Assembly: GCA_014529385.2 (NCBI GenBank)
Contig: CM043952.1
Coordinates: forward strand, 52,746,619-52,810,618
Origin: Adiantum capillus-veneris
Taxonomy: Eukaryota > Streptophyta > Polypodiopsida > Polypodiales > Pteridaceae
Direction of reading: 5' to 3'
DNA: 64,000 nucleotides
Shown here: piece by piece, positions 44,200 through 56,744 of the stretch
Layout of the letters: each line of letters begins with the position of its first letter
Position numbering within the stretch: the first letter of the stretch is position 1
Position numbers and translations under genes: made by a program
Notes under the pieces: generated by a model
Told to the model about the DNA's origin: nothing
Database searches by the model: none
The model's input: the letters and a program-made list of their open reading frames with translations, nothing else

Positions 44200-47113
44200 T
44201 ACAACCCCATGATTATATTTTGGCTTGGAATCTATATATCCAAGTTCCAGCATAGACCTCTGCTCCCTTCTATGAATACTTGCCAAGGATGTTCCATTGC
44301 TTCTAAGTCTTCAAATGTTGTGATGCATGTGATGATCATTTTGGCAATTTTTACCAGCATTTGGCATGTCAAATTTGGAACATCCTTCATTTGGTTGATG
44401 ACACCTTGTAAAGTGTTGACCATGTTCTTTTTCAATGGAGGGAAATTACTCATCGGCTTTGTGATTGTCGGGTAGTTGAGAATTGTGGGTATTTTGCTTA
44501 TCCATGCATAGAAATTATGCCAAGATCACCGTCTATTGATAAGGCATAAATTTGAGTCGATCTTGGGAAGTTGTGGCACGTTTTTGTAGTATGTTTCATC
44601 TGTTGGGAACCTATGAAACCATCTTTCCCTCCATAGGGGTTGATTTTCAGGAACAGTTAGTGCATGCTCTACTATTACATGTACCCCCTTGTAGTACCCT
44701 TGGTGATTTTTCTCTAGCGTCAACAACATCTTCCTCTTCCATAAAATGGATTCTTACTTCATTTTTAGTAGAAGAGATATCATTTCATGCCCATGGTTTC
44801 TGATGACTTCATGAGAGGTGATCATCAGAAGTGTAGCCTACTCAAGTACCTTGAGTTCATATTTCATATATTCTTTGTGTGACAAGTTGCGCACTTCTCA
44901 GATCCATCTTTGAATATCCTCCCTCGCATCTGTCTTGTATTCTATATTGTAAACATGCTTGGAAAACCTGCAGGGGGAAGGTTAATGCTCACTTGCTCTT
45001 TTCAAGTTGTTTGTGGGACTTCCACTACTACTGATTGAGCCCTTATGGCACTAATGGCCATATTTTTTGTTGTAGTTCAAGGGCATGTGATGTGCTTTGG
45101 GCCACCAACTCTTCTTTTTTATAGCCAATTGCTCTTTTAGTATCTTGATCTTCTCATCCTTTTTACTTTGAATTGCTTTATGCCCTACAATCACGATTTG
45201 TCAGTCATACTTTCCTTGATCTAAAGCCTCCTTGAGATCTTTGATCTCTTGTAATGTTGACGTAGAAGCAGATGAAGTAGAGGTAGGGGCAGGGATGTCT
45301 TGCATTTCCAAAATTTCAGTGAGTGTGCTCTTGATAACCCCGTATGTCTCTCCTAGCTTGAGATTCCTTTGCCGTTCTTTATCCAACCCCTCTTCCAGCT
45401 ATTGTTGCTCGACTTGTAAGTTGGTGTTTGCCTTGATGAAGTCTTGAGCTTCTTTATAGTAATGAGTATCATATTTTTTCTCCTTTTGAAGTTCATCTTG
45501 TAGCTCCAATTGTATGCTTTGGAGTTCTTCAATCTTGCTTTGCAAACCTTGGTTTTCTTTCTTGTACTTTGCTGCTTCTTCTAAATCCAACTCTCTGAGG
45601 TTGTTGAGATCCCTTTGACACTAGAACTATAGTTTGATATGCTTGAGGTGCTCATCAATGTCAATTGAGTGTATCATCTTCTATTAATTCTTGTTGAGAG
45701 CCCTTTGACGCTATAAATACAATTTGATATGCTTGAGGTGCTCATCAATGTGAATTGAGTGTATCATCTTCTATTAATGCTTATGAGTGGGGAGACAATG
45801 GTTTCTTATCTGATCTGTGAAATCTATTGGAGGTGTCAGCTTCTTCATTTTTGCTTTATGTCTCATCTTTGATCTTTTCTTGTGCTTGTTCTATTATTTT
45901 TGGTGGGGCAAGCTCCTTCTTTTATTGGTCCTGTGTCTTTGTCATGTTCTTGACTGTTGGTGGACTCTTTGTCACTTGCTTTGATGTTTTCTCTTGTATC
46001 TCTTCCTCTTGTATGCCAATCTCTTTGCTTTTAGCTTGTCTAGTAGATTCTTGAGCTGCAAGAGGAGTGGTCGGTTGGTTTGAGAGGGGTGAAGTAATAT
46101 TAGCATGTATCTCCAGGGGCTCCACACCACCCTCCTCTCTGGTATTTTCCTCTTTCCTTTGATTCTTGTCCTCTTTTTGAGAGTTTGAGAATTTGTCAAA
46201 TGATTCAAGATCATCGACTCTCTGCCTTGTAGACTCTTGGTATGCTCTTTGGATAGCTTTTTGCTTGAGCTACTTTTGAATGTATTGCCGCACGGTGCCG
46301 GCAGGCTCCACATTGGCTGTGGTTGTTCTTCTTTTGTACTACTTGATTTTCTCCAGCTGATCTGCCTTTTGTTGTTTGAGTGTTTCATGTTGTTCATATT
46401 CACCTTCATCATCTACCTCAGTTCCCATTAACTTTTTCTACTCCACTATCTTCCTACGGAGTTCCTCTCTTTGTGCTTTTGTGGCTTCCATGGACCTTTG
46501 TGTTTGAGAGTTTAAACTTTATCTCTATGCTCAATAAATTTTATTTTTACTCGCACCTTAAGGATCTTGAATTTATCGTCTTTCTTGTCATCTTGCTCTT
46601 CATCATCTTTATCTTCATCCGTTGTCTAAAATCCTAATGAAGTGTCTCTACTTCTCGGCTTGATTTCCCCACTTAGGTTGATGTCCAAATCCATCTCCTC
46701 ACTCTCAGCCTTCTTATTTTGAAAATTTTGTTGCGTGGTTTCCTTGGTACTTGTACTCCAGATGGTTTGGCCACAGCTCTGACTGCATGCTTGGATTTGT
46801 GTAAAAGATCAAGCTAGGACTCAACTTGTGGTAGTAGCTGATCTATCATTCTCAATGCTTGATATGTGATCCTTGATAGCACAGGTCCACCGCTCATGTG
46901 GGTTTTGTTTATTTCATTGTTCTTGAGATTTGCTTCCACCAAATTTTTTAGTATGTACGTACCTAGATCACAACGGATCATCCCTTGCTCTGAGAATCCA
47001 ATAGCCATCACTACATCAATGTGAAGGTTAGGCTTGGTGTATCCAGGTGACTTTTGGACCTTCAGATGCTGTGAGATGAGAGGTAGTGGTAGTTCTATCT
47101 CTGAGTACACCAA
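44200..47113 (-). pseudogene. Decayed minus-strand coding region with coiled coil, probably retrotransposon-derived
   Basis: Open stretches in sequence: 47113-46814 (SEIELPLPLISQHLKVQKS...GGPVLSRITYQALRMIDQLLP), 46412-45972 (Lys/Ser-rich), 45590-45399 (heptad-like KKENQGLQSKIEELQSIQLELQDELQKEKK), 45386-45201, 44729-44526 and 44453-44232. Stops and frame changes separate them. The first block recalls the Gag-like or envelope-like extra frames of plant gypsy elements. The coiled coil is seen directly; the origin is inferred. No catalytic domain is visible. It could also be a dead host gene. Confidence 0.42.
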
Positions 47114-47479
47114 ATCCTTGTATGTAAACTTGTGCCCTTATTGCTTGACAAAAGCTTTGTCATTGTCTAAAACTTTGGTCATTAGCTAGAATTTGAGCAC
47201 AAGATCCTCCTCTGACATGTGAGATTTCTTGTTTGATGAAATTTCCACCACTTAGTAGGGTGGGGCTTTCCATTGCTTCTTCGGCCATCTGCAAGGCATT
47301 CTATGATCAAACATTCCAGAGATTAGATCCAAAAATTGGACAGCAAGTTGTCTAGAAAATTCAAAAAATGTAGACTTTGACCATAAATGAAAAATGAATA
47401 TAACTTGATCAAAACAAGTCCAAATTTGTCCAAACTTCACCAATGCAACTAGGGTAGCTAGAGACACTAGGTCAAAAGG

Positions 47480-48600
47480 CTGCACGATAAATCTAGCTCA
47501 GGGGGTCATGGATCGTGATCCATTTTGGACAACATTTTGAACTTATGGTGGTACCATCTGATTAAGTGTGAGCTGCGGATGCTATTGTTTACCTCTTTTT
47601 AAATTTGGATCATTGGTTGGGATTTCATGCTAGATTTTGCAATTTTATTCAAACCTAGAGATTTTTGGCGTTTTGGTAGATTTTGAAATCCAAATGACTT
47701 GAAAATCTATGGTTAGGTTATCCTTGCTATTTGGGACCAAGTGGTGATTTTTTCTTGGACAACTTATAGGGGTTCATGGATCGTGATCCAAGTTGGACAG
47801 CCTTTTGGGGTACAACTTTGGGAGCTTGCTCCCATAGTCTATCCTAACACACTAGTGAATGTATTTTCAAATTTGGATAAGTTTCTCCAATTTCATCAGT
47901 TCCCCAAGTTATGGTCTGATTTGGTCCGACTTTGCCATATGTGGTTTTGGGTGGCACTTTAAATCCCTGATTGTTGTGATTAATTTGGTTCGCATTTTGA
48001 CCATCAAAAGATTTGAAGTTGAAGAAGAAACCCAATACTAGTTGTTTGTTGAGTTTCATTGCATTTGGAGTTTTTTTGTGCCCTCCCAGGCTCTCTAATA
48101 TTGTGATTCATTTCTTAGGCATTTTCGGTAGTCCGTGAGTTACAGTAAGTTCACAACTCCTTTTGATACCAAAACTTTGTCCATGGCCATAATCTCTACA
48201 TTTTACACCATGACAATGCTAAACTTAAAAAGAAAAGCACTTGACATGACCAAACTTTGAAATTTTTCTACATCTCCTATTCCTTGACTTGTACACACAA
48301 TCTGCAACCATTTTTTGACAATTTTGCATCAGGGGGACATGGATCGTGATCTATGTTTTGACCCAATTTTGATCAAACTTTGAGAATAGAATTTGGACAT
48401 GATACCAAAACTTTGTCCTTTTGATACCAAAACTTTGTCTATGGACATAATTCTACACTTTACACTATGACAGTGCTAAACTTGAAAATCAAAGCACTTG
48501 ACATGACCAACTTTGAAATTTTCCACATCTCCTATTCCTTGACTTGAACACACAATTTGCAACCATTTCTTGACAATGCTACTTTACAGTCACCTATCCT
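47480..48600. repeat. Degenerate repeats with the palindrome GGATCGTGATCC
   Basis: The phrase GG(T/A)CATGGATCGTGATC(C/T)A followed by TTGGACA or a variant occurs near 47502, 47773 and 48338. A segment starting GATACCAAAACTTTGTC(C/T)ATGG repeats at 48165 and 48421, matching over about 170 bp. The whole reads as an old tandem expansion. Confidence 0.75.
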
Positions 48601-48784
48601 TGAGATCAACATGGATCAGGAGTTCTATCCTCAAGATATACAATCTCTATATGGAGATGCAAGGTCTATAGCATCAGATGAGAGCAAACCACACTCTCTA
48701 TAGATTTTTCCATCTTTCATAGGTGAACACAAAACAAAATCTAAGGTTAGAGTGATACCTTCCTAGTGGAAATCCATACCAAAA

Positions 48785-49045
48785 ATGATGGATACAAAAA
48801 GCTTGCATGAATTGATGTCTTCTCCTATACAATGCACACTTTCTCTCTCAAAGTTATTGAAAAGTAGATCGCATTTATGGGGCCAAATGGGCAAACACCT
48901 AGAAAGATGTGGTTCAAAATCCCTTTACATGACAGATCCTCAAATGACAACATGGGTAAAACTCAATCCGAGAGGGTTCTATCATTTAATGAGCGATGGA
49001 AAGCAAGAAAGAGATAAAAAGCGAGTGAAGAAATCAAGGGATTAA
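48785..49045 (+). other. 86-codon open frame, not recognised
   Basis: Reads SPIQCTLSLSKLLKSRSHLWGQMGKHL and ends in a basic tail. It may be a piece of a gypsy Gag-to-protease linker, but the match is from general impression only. Confidence 0.25.
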
Positions 49046-49049
49046 AAAA

Positions 49050-51685
49050 CAAACATACTTTTGTGTTCCTTGAAAATTTTTATCTTCCTTGCACGTGCAT
49101 TTTGTGCATAGTACATTGTTAGCTCAAATGGGCTTTCAAACCCTTGAAATTCTTCATATAATGGTTTGGTGTAGAGAGATTTTGCATCCTACCTTTTGTC
49201 TCATGAACTTAACTGCGATTTCAAACCAGCATTTAATCATTCTTTAGGGTATGGCCCAGTGAGAGCCCATTTGGAGAGAGGTTGCTTGACATTATATACT
49301 AGAAAAAACACTCCAGGTAGATTTTGGCCATTGTCATTAATTTTATATAGAGAAACACAAAAAAGGCCATAAAATAGATGGCCAAGTCAACTTATGATCC
49401 TCTTCAAGTCCTTTGCTTATTATGATAGAAGAGAAAGTTATCGAAGTAAGAATAGACCAGAATGCTTTATACAATCGCATGCTTAGGTATTTTTCACTGA
49501 GGTTTTTTGCAAACCACTTAGAAATGCTTCACAAAATAACATAATGAGAAGATAATGGTTGAGATTTTTGCCAACGTTTTAGCACAAGCATTCAGAAGTG
49601 CAGTATGAGAAGGCACATCACTACTTAGCACCATCAAGTATTGCCAAAATTAATGGTTGTTCAAAATTATGATAACTGCCATTCAAATTGTTGGAATGCA
49701 AATGTACCTACACTATGGCCATTTATTTTTAGTATTCTAATACTTTGATGTAAAATCACTATTAGCATATACATTGTCCTGCCTACATGTGGCTTGTGAT
49801 CTTAAATACCACTTCAAGTAATACCTTTGTAATAATAGTATATCAAAGCCCCTTTTGAGTGACAAACATTTAAATATTTGTCAATCAAGATTGATGTGCT
49901 TTGTAGCTTATTGGTACAATGTTTCTTTGACTTAATCTTGAGCCAAATTAGGTGCCCATGGTAAGAATAATGAGATGACAAAGCGTTGGTTGAAATTTAC
50001 TAAAAAATTACAATAGAAATGATATGAGGTTATAACGTTTTTTTAAAAATTAACCACAACAAGACTATTGGGTATGTACTTGTCTATATCCAAGTTTCCC
50101 ATTGGACAAGTGTAACATATGAGCAAAACTCATATAAGTGCTAGTCACACTTCATAATTTCTATTTTAGGAATGCGAAGGGGATATGTTTTTGAGATTCC
50201 CATTTCTTTTGGGACTTGCTCCCCACTCTCTCACCATGTGTGCATAGTTGTAAATTGAGGATTGGCTTTAGTTTATTCAGCATCATACCTTATTGGATAG
50301 CATCTCAAAACACCAGTGGGTATAGCCTAGTTTAGCAATGGTCAAAGACTTGCTTATGGAATGCATACAGCACATGAAGTTAGTCTTCATTTAGGATCTT
50401 TAGTCTTGTTGAGTAGCCATTACAAGAAGGTTGAACCTCCTACACTTGATGATCAGTACTCTTGAAAAATTTGGCATATAGATTAATCAAGCTTTCACAC
50501 TTGATGAGGATGCTAGAAATTCACAATTAATTCATGTTTGTTGCACCCCTTCAACTTCTTGTTTTGAAATGCACTCAATATGGGTGCGATATAGAAAACA
50601 CATTGTATTCTCAAACAAGTGAATCAAGCTCAACCCATTCACATCAAATGTAGATTGTGCCCTCAATGGGACATAGCGCCCCAATAAAAGAGGTGGCCCA
50701 TCATCTTCTACACACTATCATCTATCCAAGCTATCCCACTAACTCAATTGCCACCAAGCACTTGCCTAGCTTTTGTTGAATGTTGGGTAACCAAGCTTGG
50801 CACTCAAGATTGGGCATGCATTCTTTCACTAACAGATAAAAAGTATTGAAGATCCATTGCTTCTATCTTTGCTTCAAAAAATTAAATCTTTGGCTTTATA
50901 TGTGTCTATTGGGTGCACTGATTAGGTGCCCAGCTCATTTTGGTGCCATTGGCTATCGTGAAGCGACCTAACTTCGTGTCCTTCTTGCTTACATTTTCAG
51001 AATGCAACTCGATATTTAAATTTTGTGCCCTCTCTAATTGCATTTTTCAAATCACAACCCAGGTTTACTTGAGAGAAAACATTTTTGATGACAACGTCGG
51101 TAAAACAAACTCATCAAGGGCTCTTCATCCTTTCTTTTCCAAATGTAAATAAAGGGGAATTATTAGTGAAGAGACGTTTTGGTGATGATGCCAGCAAATT
51201 TGTCTCACAAACGGCCCTTCAAACTTTCATCATGAATTGCATACCAGTGTTTGGGAAAAATGTGTCTCAGCTTAATATCGTGCCGTTTTCAATCTAAAAA
51301 AATGCCGGTTGAGGGCACGAGAAAAAGGAGAAATGCCACCCCAGAATAGACAAAAACAATGTAAAAATATAAAAAAGTACCCTAATTTTTTAAAATTTCC
51401 TCTTGAAATAAACAAGGAAAGGAATTTTGTATGTTTGGAAAAATGATTTTCCCCCAACACTGTTGCATACTGATTGGGGTCGCTCCGAGCCAAGGAAGCC
51501 CATAGATGGCATGTCACTAGTGTTTAGTAGAGACCTTCATCTCAAACATTCACAGATCCCTATCTACTAATGCGCAAGCAAAAAAAAATCAAATTAAACA
51601 ATAATATTGGCTATATTTACATGACTTACTTGCAAAATCTAAACCTAATTTCTCCTTCTCACTAATCAGCTCAAGGTTAAGTTGA
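49050..51685. other. No recognisable feature
   Basis: AT-rich DNA with short random open frames. No family motif and no repeat shared with the rest of the window was noticed. Confidence 0.5.
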
Positions 51686-51689
51686 GACA

Positions 51690-51990
51690 CATTTTTCTCA
51701 GACATGGTTGGGCATCCAAAACGATCTCACAGGGCCCTTCATAGTTGCATTTTGAAAAGAAAATCGGTAGGGGTTGGTTAGAAATCAATCACATCGGACC
51801 CTTCACACTTGCGTTTGGAAACGCAAATCAATAGGGGCTGGTGAAGAGGCTCACAAATCAAGCTCATGAGGCCCTTCCCATTTGTGTTTGGATTCTATAA
51901 GTAGTGAAGATATATGCACACAAATCATACTCACTCGGACCTTCGCACTTGGGTTTCCAAAGACAATCCAACATGCGATGGTGAAGACTA
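51690..51990. repeat. Degenerate ~70-bp tandem repeat
   Basis: About four units around GGACCCTTCACACTTGCGTTTGGAAACGCAAATC. The same CCTTCAxACTT phrase appears loosely at 51120-51230, and GCGTTTCGAAACGC-like words at 52735-52830. Confidence 0.65.
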
Positions 51991-52459
51991 AGTTGAGTGG
52001 ACATAAGAGTACATGTGGAGGTACTAATCAAGTGTGTGACTCCGTGGATCATTGACGTGCAAGCTGTAGCTGCCAGGTTTTCCTCCCAATAATTGTGCAA
52101 CCTATAACTAAGGGGCTGTATTTCACATATAACAGCAAGCTAGAGTCATCAAGCTGAGCCTCCTAGGAGACTAGTGTTGAAGCCTTGACTACCATCTAGC
52201 TGGCTTGTACTGATCCATAGACCTGATCAGTACTTCTCTCATCAACCAAGTCTTCCTTGGATGCTCCATGAGACCATCTCATGACATGAGTTCTGCATGA
52301 GCACCATTGTAGAATCTCTGCTAGATAGGGCAAGACTACATGACAAATGGGACCCCCACTGAGCTGGTAATTTAACCCTCAATATTTCTTGTAGTGTGAG
52401 CTTCACAAACAAGCTAGCAAAATTATAGCAAAAATTTGAGCTCCTGTAACGACGTTCCT

Positions 52460-52462
<3 letters not shown>
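51991..52462. other. No recognisable feature
   Basis: Unique-looking sequence between the degenerate repeat and the CT microsatellite. No open frame of interest. Confidence 0.45.

Positions 52463-52523
<61 letters not shown>
52463..52523. repeat. (CT)n microsatellite
   Basis: About 30 uninterrupted CT units. Confidence 0.97.
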
Positions 52524-52526
<3 letters not shown>

Positions 52527-52929
52527 CATAGATCTTTGAGGTCTCTTGGGAGTGTTCCTACAATGTTAACATCTCTCTTCTCTTCTTCTGTTATTCTCTT
52601 TCTCTCTCTTCCCAGGTTTCCTTGCAACCATGCACCTCCTCAGGATATAACCTGCCCAGACAACCTCCTCGGGCGTAGCCTACCTTGCACTTCCTCGTGT
52701 TGTAACCTGCCCCAATCAATTAGCCTCTTTTAGCTTGCGTTTCGAAACTCTATGTGCGCGTGCTTGGTGAAGACTTTTTTTTTTCTACAAAATCAAATGT
52801 CTAAACCAAACCCTTTAAACATGCGTTTCGAAACGCAACTTTGTTGGCCTTGGTGAGGACAATAAACCTTCCAGAGACTTTCTTATCTCATAGAGATGTG
52901 ATCGCCTCATCAACATCAAGTTCCTTCTT

Positions 52930-53600
52930 TGTGTTCAATGATATCATGATAACATCACCAACATCTTCTACATGAGAGCAATAACTTAACCTCATGGCTC
53001 TCTATACCTAACATCCTTGCAACCCTCTTTTACTACCTTATCTCCATTCTTCTTTTTTGCTTGGCAAATAGAATGAGTATCTTTAAGATCGTCCTTTGCA
53101 TGCCACAACCCAAAAAATCATCAAATGTTTTGGTTGTCTAGGTCCATGATATCATGATATCATGATAACATCACCACCATCTTCTACATGAGACAAGTAA
53201 CTTACCCTCTAGGCCTCTATACCTAACGTCCTTGCAAACCTCTTTTACTACCTTATATCCATTCTTTTTTTTGCTTGGCAAATGGCATGAATATATTTAA
53301 GATTTTCTTTTGCATGTAACAACCTAAAAGAGCATTTGATCGTATCTCAAGACGAATAGTACTAAACCGAGTTAAAAAATTCAAAAGTGGAGTAAATAAT
53401 TCAAGCTTTAGAGATCCTCTACTTGATGCCGGGGATCAACGCTCTTTTTGTGAATCAAATTATTATCTCATGATCTGTAAAAGCATTGATTGCATCTCAA
53501 GATGAGCAATACTTAACCGAGTAAATAATTCAAAAGTGGAGTAAATAATTTAAGCTTTAGATCTCCTCTACTTGATTTCTGGGATCAATGCTCTTTTTGT
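52930..53600. repeat. Two adjoining tandem duplications
   Basis: The segment from ATATCATGATAACATCACCA through CTTTTGCATG repeats at about 52940 and 53155 (offset about 215 bp). The segment around CTCAAGACGAATAGTACT through GATCAACGCTCTTTTTGTG repeats at about 53345 and 53490 (offset about 150 bp). Copies are imperfect. Confidence 0.8.
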
Positions 53601-54296
53601 GTATGATTTAAAAAATGGAACACGTATCTCTCAAACTTGGATATATTTGCAAACTCTAACTTTTTCCCTGCACCCTATTAAGATAGTAAATGAGCACAAT
53701 TATCTTATATTTCATAAGCTTTACTATACTTGTATGAGTAGGAGTAGATATTCTTTCCATCCTAAGTCAATTTTTTAAGATGCAATGAATGAGACACGTA
53801 GATATGCCCTTTACAATCACTAGTTGACTTGACCACTCTTGGAAATCCTTCTATGATTCCCTGGATCGAATGACGCTTGCATGGCATGAAGAAATCACTA
53901 TAGTGGTTATTTCCTTTTTTAGATCGTTAATGGCATTAACATATATCCCTACACAAGATTTTCCCCTTACTTTTCTTCATCTTGTTTTCCCTAAAATGGA
54001 TAGTTGCATCAATTCAATTTTCATTGGCTCAAAGTCATGCCAAAGACATATTTTGCATCAATATTGTCAACAAGGCTTCGAACAAGTCAATAAATTTTGA
54101 CCAACTATCCTTTGAAATTTAAAAGTTTAGCAATATCCACTCAAGGAAATACTTTATACTATTAGAGTTATAAAATGAAAAGAACGTTAACCAAATAGGG
54201 CATCCAGGTAAATAGTCTTTAGCATGGATGTTAGCATAGTTAGAAGGATAAAAATTTTACTACTACTATAGAGGATGAATTAGAGAATTACAAGAA

Positions 54297-55266
54297 TATA
54301 CATGCAAAAAAAGGAAATGGATAGAGAGATAGTGCTTAATGTGTATATTGTCACGTTTATTTTGGCTATTTCTCTCTTTCATTTTAAGATCTCTCTTAGA
54401 ATATGTAGACTAAGTACTTAAAGCTAATGATCGTGGAATGGTAGTGAGTATATTATGATAATATTTCTTAGTTTAATTGGATAAGGTGTAATCTATTGTT
54501 GTGCCCATCTAATACACATAAGAATGTCCATTAATGCATTCAAGATTTAACCACAGTTGCATTAAATGAGTAATCGCCACAATAGTGCTACTATGACAAA
54601 ATGATCATGTGAAGGACAACTTAGTCCTCTATGTGTGATATAGTTTTATACAATTTAATAATGATATAAGGAAGGTAAAAATTCACAATACTGCATACAC
54701 ACAAGTAAACCATACAAAGAAGATAAGTTTCTTTACAGCACAAGGGTCCACCTCAAAATATGAAAGTGAAACCTGTGAGTATATACATGCAAAAAGAGGA
54801 AATGAATAGGGAGATGGTGCTTCATGTGTATATTGTCATGGCTATACTGGCTATTGTTCTCTTTCATTTTAAGATCTCCCTTAGAATAGGTAGATTAGGT
54901 ACTTAAAGCTAGTGATCGTGGAATGGTAGTGAGTATATTATGATAATATTGCTCAATATAATTGGATAAGGTGTAAGATAATCTTGTGCCCATTTAATAC
55001 ACATACAAATGTCCATCAATGCATTCAAGAGCTAACCACAATTGTATTAAATGACCAATGGCCGCAATAGTGCTACTATGACAAAATGATTATGTGAAGG
55101 ATAACTTAGTCCTCTATGTCTGATATGGTTTTATACAATGTAATAAAGATATAAGGAAGGTAACAATTTGCAATACTGCTTACATAAAAATATAGCATAC
55201 AAGGAAGATAAGTTTCTTTATAGAGAGAGGGTCCACCTCAAACTATAAAAGTGCAACATGTGACTT
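54297..55266. repeat. ~485-bp tandem duplication
   Basis: The unit starts TATACATGCAAAAA(A/G)AGGAAATG at about 54297 and again at about 54782. Both copies run in step through CCACCTCAAA near 54757 and 55241. They are roughly nine-tenths identical by eye. No coding content was seen. Confidence 0.88.
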
Positions 55267-55269
55267 CAC

Positions 55270-55600
55270 CCGGAGTAGTTTTTTTTATTTCAAAAAGTTA
55301 TAGAATAAGAGAGTTTAAAAATTCAAATTTTAATAAAAGTACCAAGTTTATGAAAGAAAAGGATCTTTTAATTCACAATGAAGTGTGTGTATAGATATTT
55401 TAAAAATTTCTGGATAGCAAAGACGTGGATTTTAAAGAAACATCAAGTAAATGTGGTTTATTCTTCATTTTTCTTTGCTCGCTTTTTGCCCCTCGCTCGA
55501 TTTCCATCGCTCATTAAACAATATCACCCAATCCGAGAGACCAAATTGAAAGCCTATACAAGGTGAGTGAATATTGTGAAGGAGAAGGAAACAACACCTT
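55270..55600. other. No recognisable feature
   Basis: AT-rich leader to the retropepsin fragment. No open frame of interest. Confidence 0.4.
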
Positions 55601-55700
55601 ACTTGTCGACTACATAGGAGTAAAAACAAAAGCCATACTTGATAGTGGGGCTAGAATAGACATTGCTACAAAGGGAATCTAGGAAAAATGGGAAAGACCA
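55600..55700 (+). pseudogene. Gypsy retropepsin fragment
   Basis: Reads YIGVKTKAILDSGARIDIATKGI, a stop, then EKWERP. The D-S-G-A active-site context and the following I-x-T-K...W match the protease start at 5070-5110. Only about 35 codons remain. Confidence 0.6.
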
Positions 55701-55890
55701 TTGTTGCTTTCACCTTGTTTTTTGGATTCTTAGCACAGTGTTGGAGTAGATGGTCTCTTCCAAAATTGTCACAAAATCCAAAGATTTTTATTCGTTGACC
55801 CTTGTATGGACAACCATGTGCCCAATGGTCACATCCAAATTCATAGCATGGTCTTACTTGTTGTGTAGATGGTGGTAGATGGTGGTCCAA
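55680..55890 (-). pseudogene. Gag double zinc-knuckle fragment
   Basis: The minus-strand frame 55890-55666 reads CYEFGCDHWAHGCPYKG and then CDNFGRDHLLQHCAKNP. Both are near-CCHC knuckles in which the second Cys has become Phe. The paired arrangement matches the gypsy copies at 2.5 and 8.35 kb. It abuts the plus-strand protease piece, so a rearrangement joined two fragments in opposite orientation. Confidence 0.6.
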
Positions 55891-56014
55891 CCACTAGTTG
55901 TTCTTGTGTGGTGAGGATGGTCTTTGAACCATACTCTTGATTGGCTATGAATATGAGCGTATTCTCATCCATGTAAGTATTGTTTTCTCATGGGTTGTGG
56001 TACATGCGTTGGAA

Positions 56015-56455
56015 GGTGCAATTTGGACTCACAAAGGGGCCCTTTAAGGAGTTTGACTTTACCTCTCTCTACCAAAATGGATGCATGGATAAATTTTTGC
56101 AAACAAACTCCAAAGTTGGCAGAGGTTTGACAGTTAGAATGTCCTCTTCATGCTCTATCTACTGATATATAGCACGCCATGAGATTCCTCATATTTTAGA
56201 AGATTCTTTTTTTTATTCACTTAGATTCTGACAGAGTTGTCACATCATAGGTGAATCAAAAAAGAATCTTCTAAAATATAAGGAATCCCATGGCGTGCTA
56301 TATATGAGTAGATAGAGCTTGAAGAGGACATTCGAACTATCAAACCTCCGCTAACTTTGGAGTTTGTTTGCAAAAATTTATCCATGCACCCGTTTTGGTA
56401 GAGAGAGGTAAAGTCAAACTCCTTAAAGGGCCCCTTTGTGAGTCCAAATTTCACC
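56015..56455. repeat. Inverted repeat with ~205-bp arms
   Basis: The left arm 56015-56222 and right arm 56249-56455 are inverted copies with roughly 90% identity by eye, around a loop of about 26 bases. The same short frame is therefore open on both strands; it shows no recognised motif. Confidence 0.9.
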
Positions 56456-56459
56456 TAAT

Positions 56460-56742
56460 GTGTAGTTGACTACTACTCTACCATCATTCAAAAGAGGTGG
56501 CTATTATAATATCTATTATCTAACCAACTCACATGATTTTCTCATATTAAAGGGATTAATTAATGTGGGAGAATAGATGGGAACAAGGGTTAGAATATAG
56601 ACATGTGCTTTTCGGTCTATCTAGACACGGGACCAATGGTAAAGGGGCCAAAATGAGAGATGATCTGTCAAAGAGCAAGGCTAGCTAATGGATCTTAAAG
56701 ACCCAAGGGTTAGCTTCATTAAAGTCCTCCAATGGTTAGTGT
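56460..56742. other. No recognisable feature
   Basis: Sequence between the inverted repeat and the terminal-inverted-repeat element B. Confidence 0.4.
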
Positions 56743-56744
56743 TA

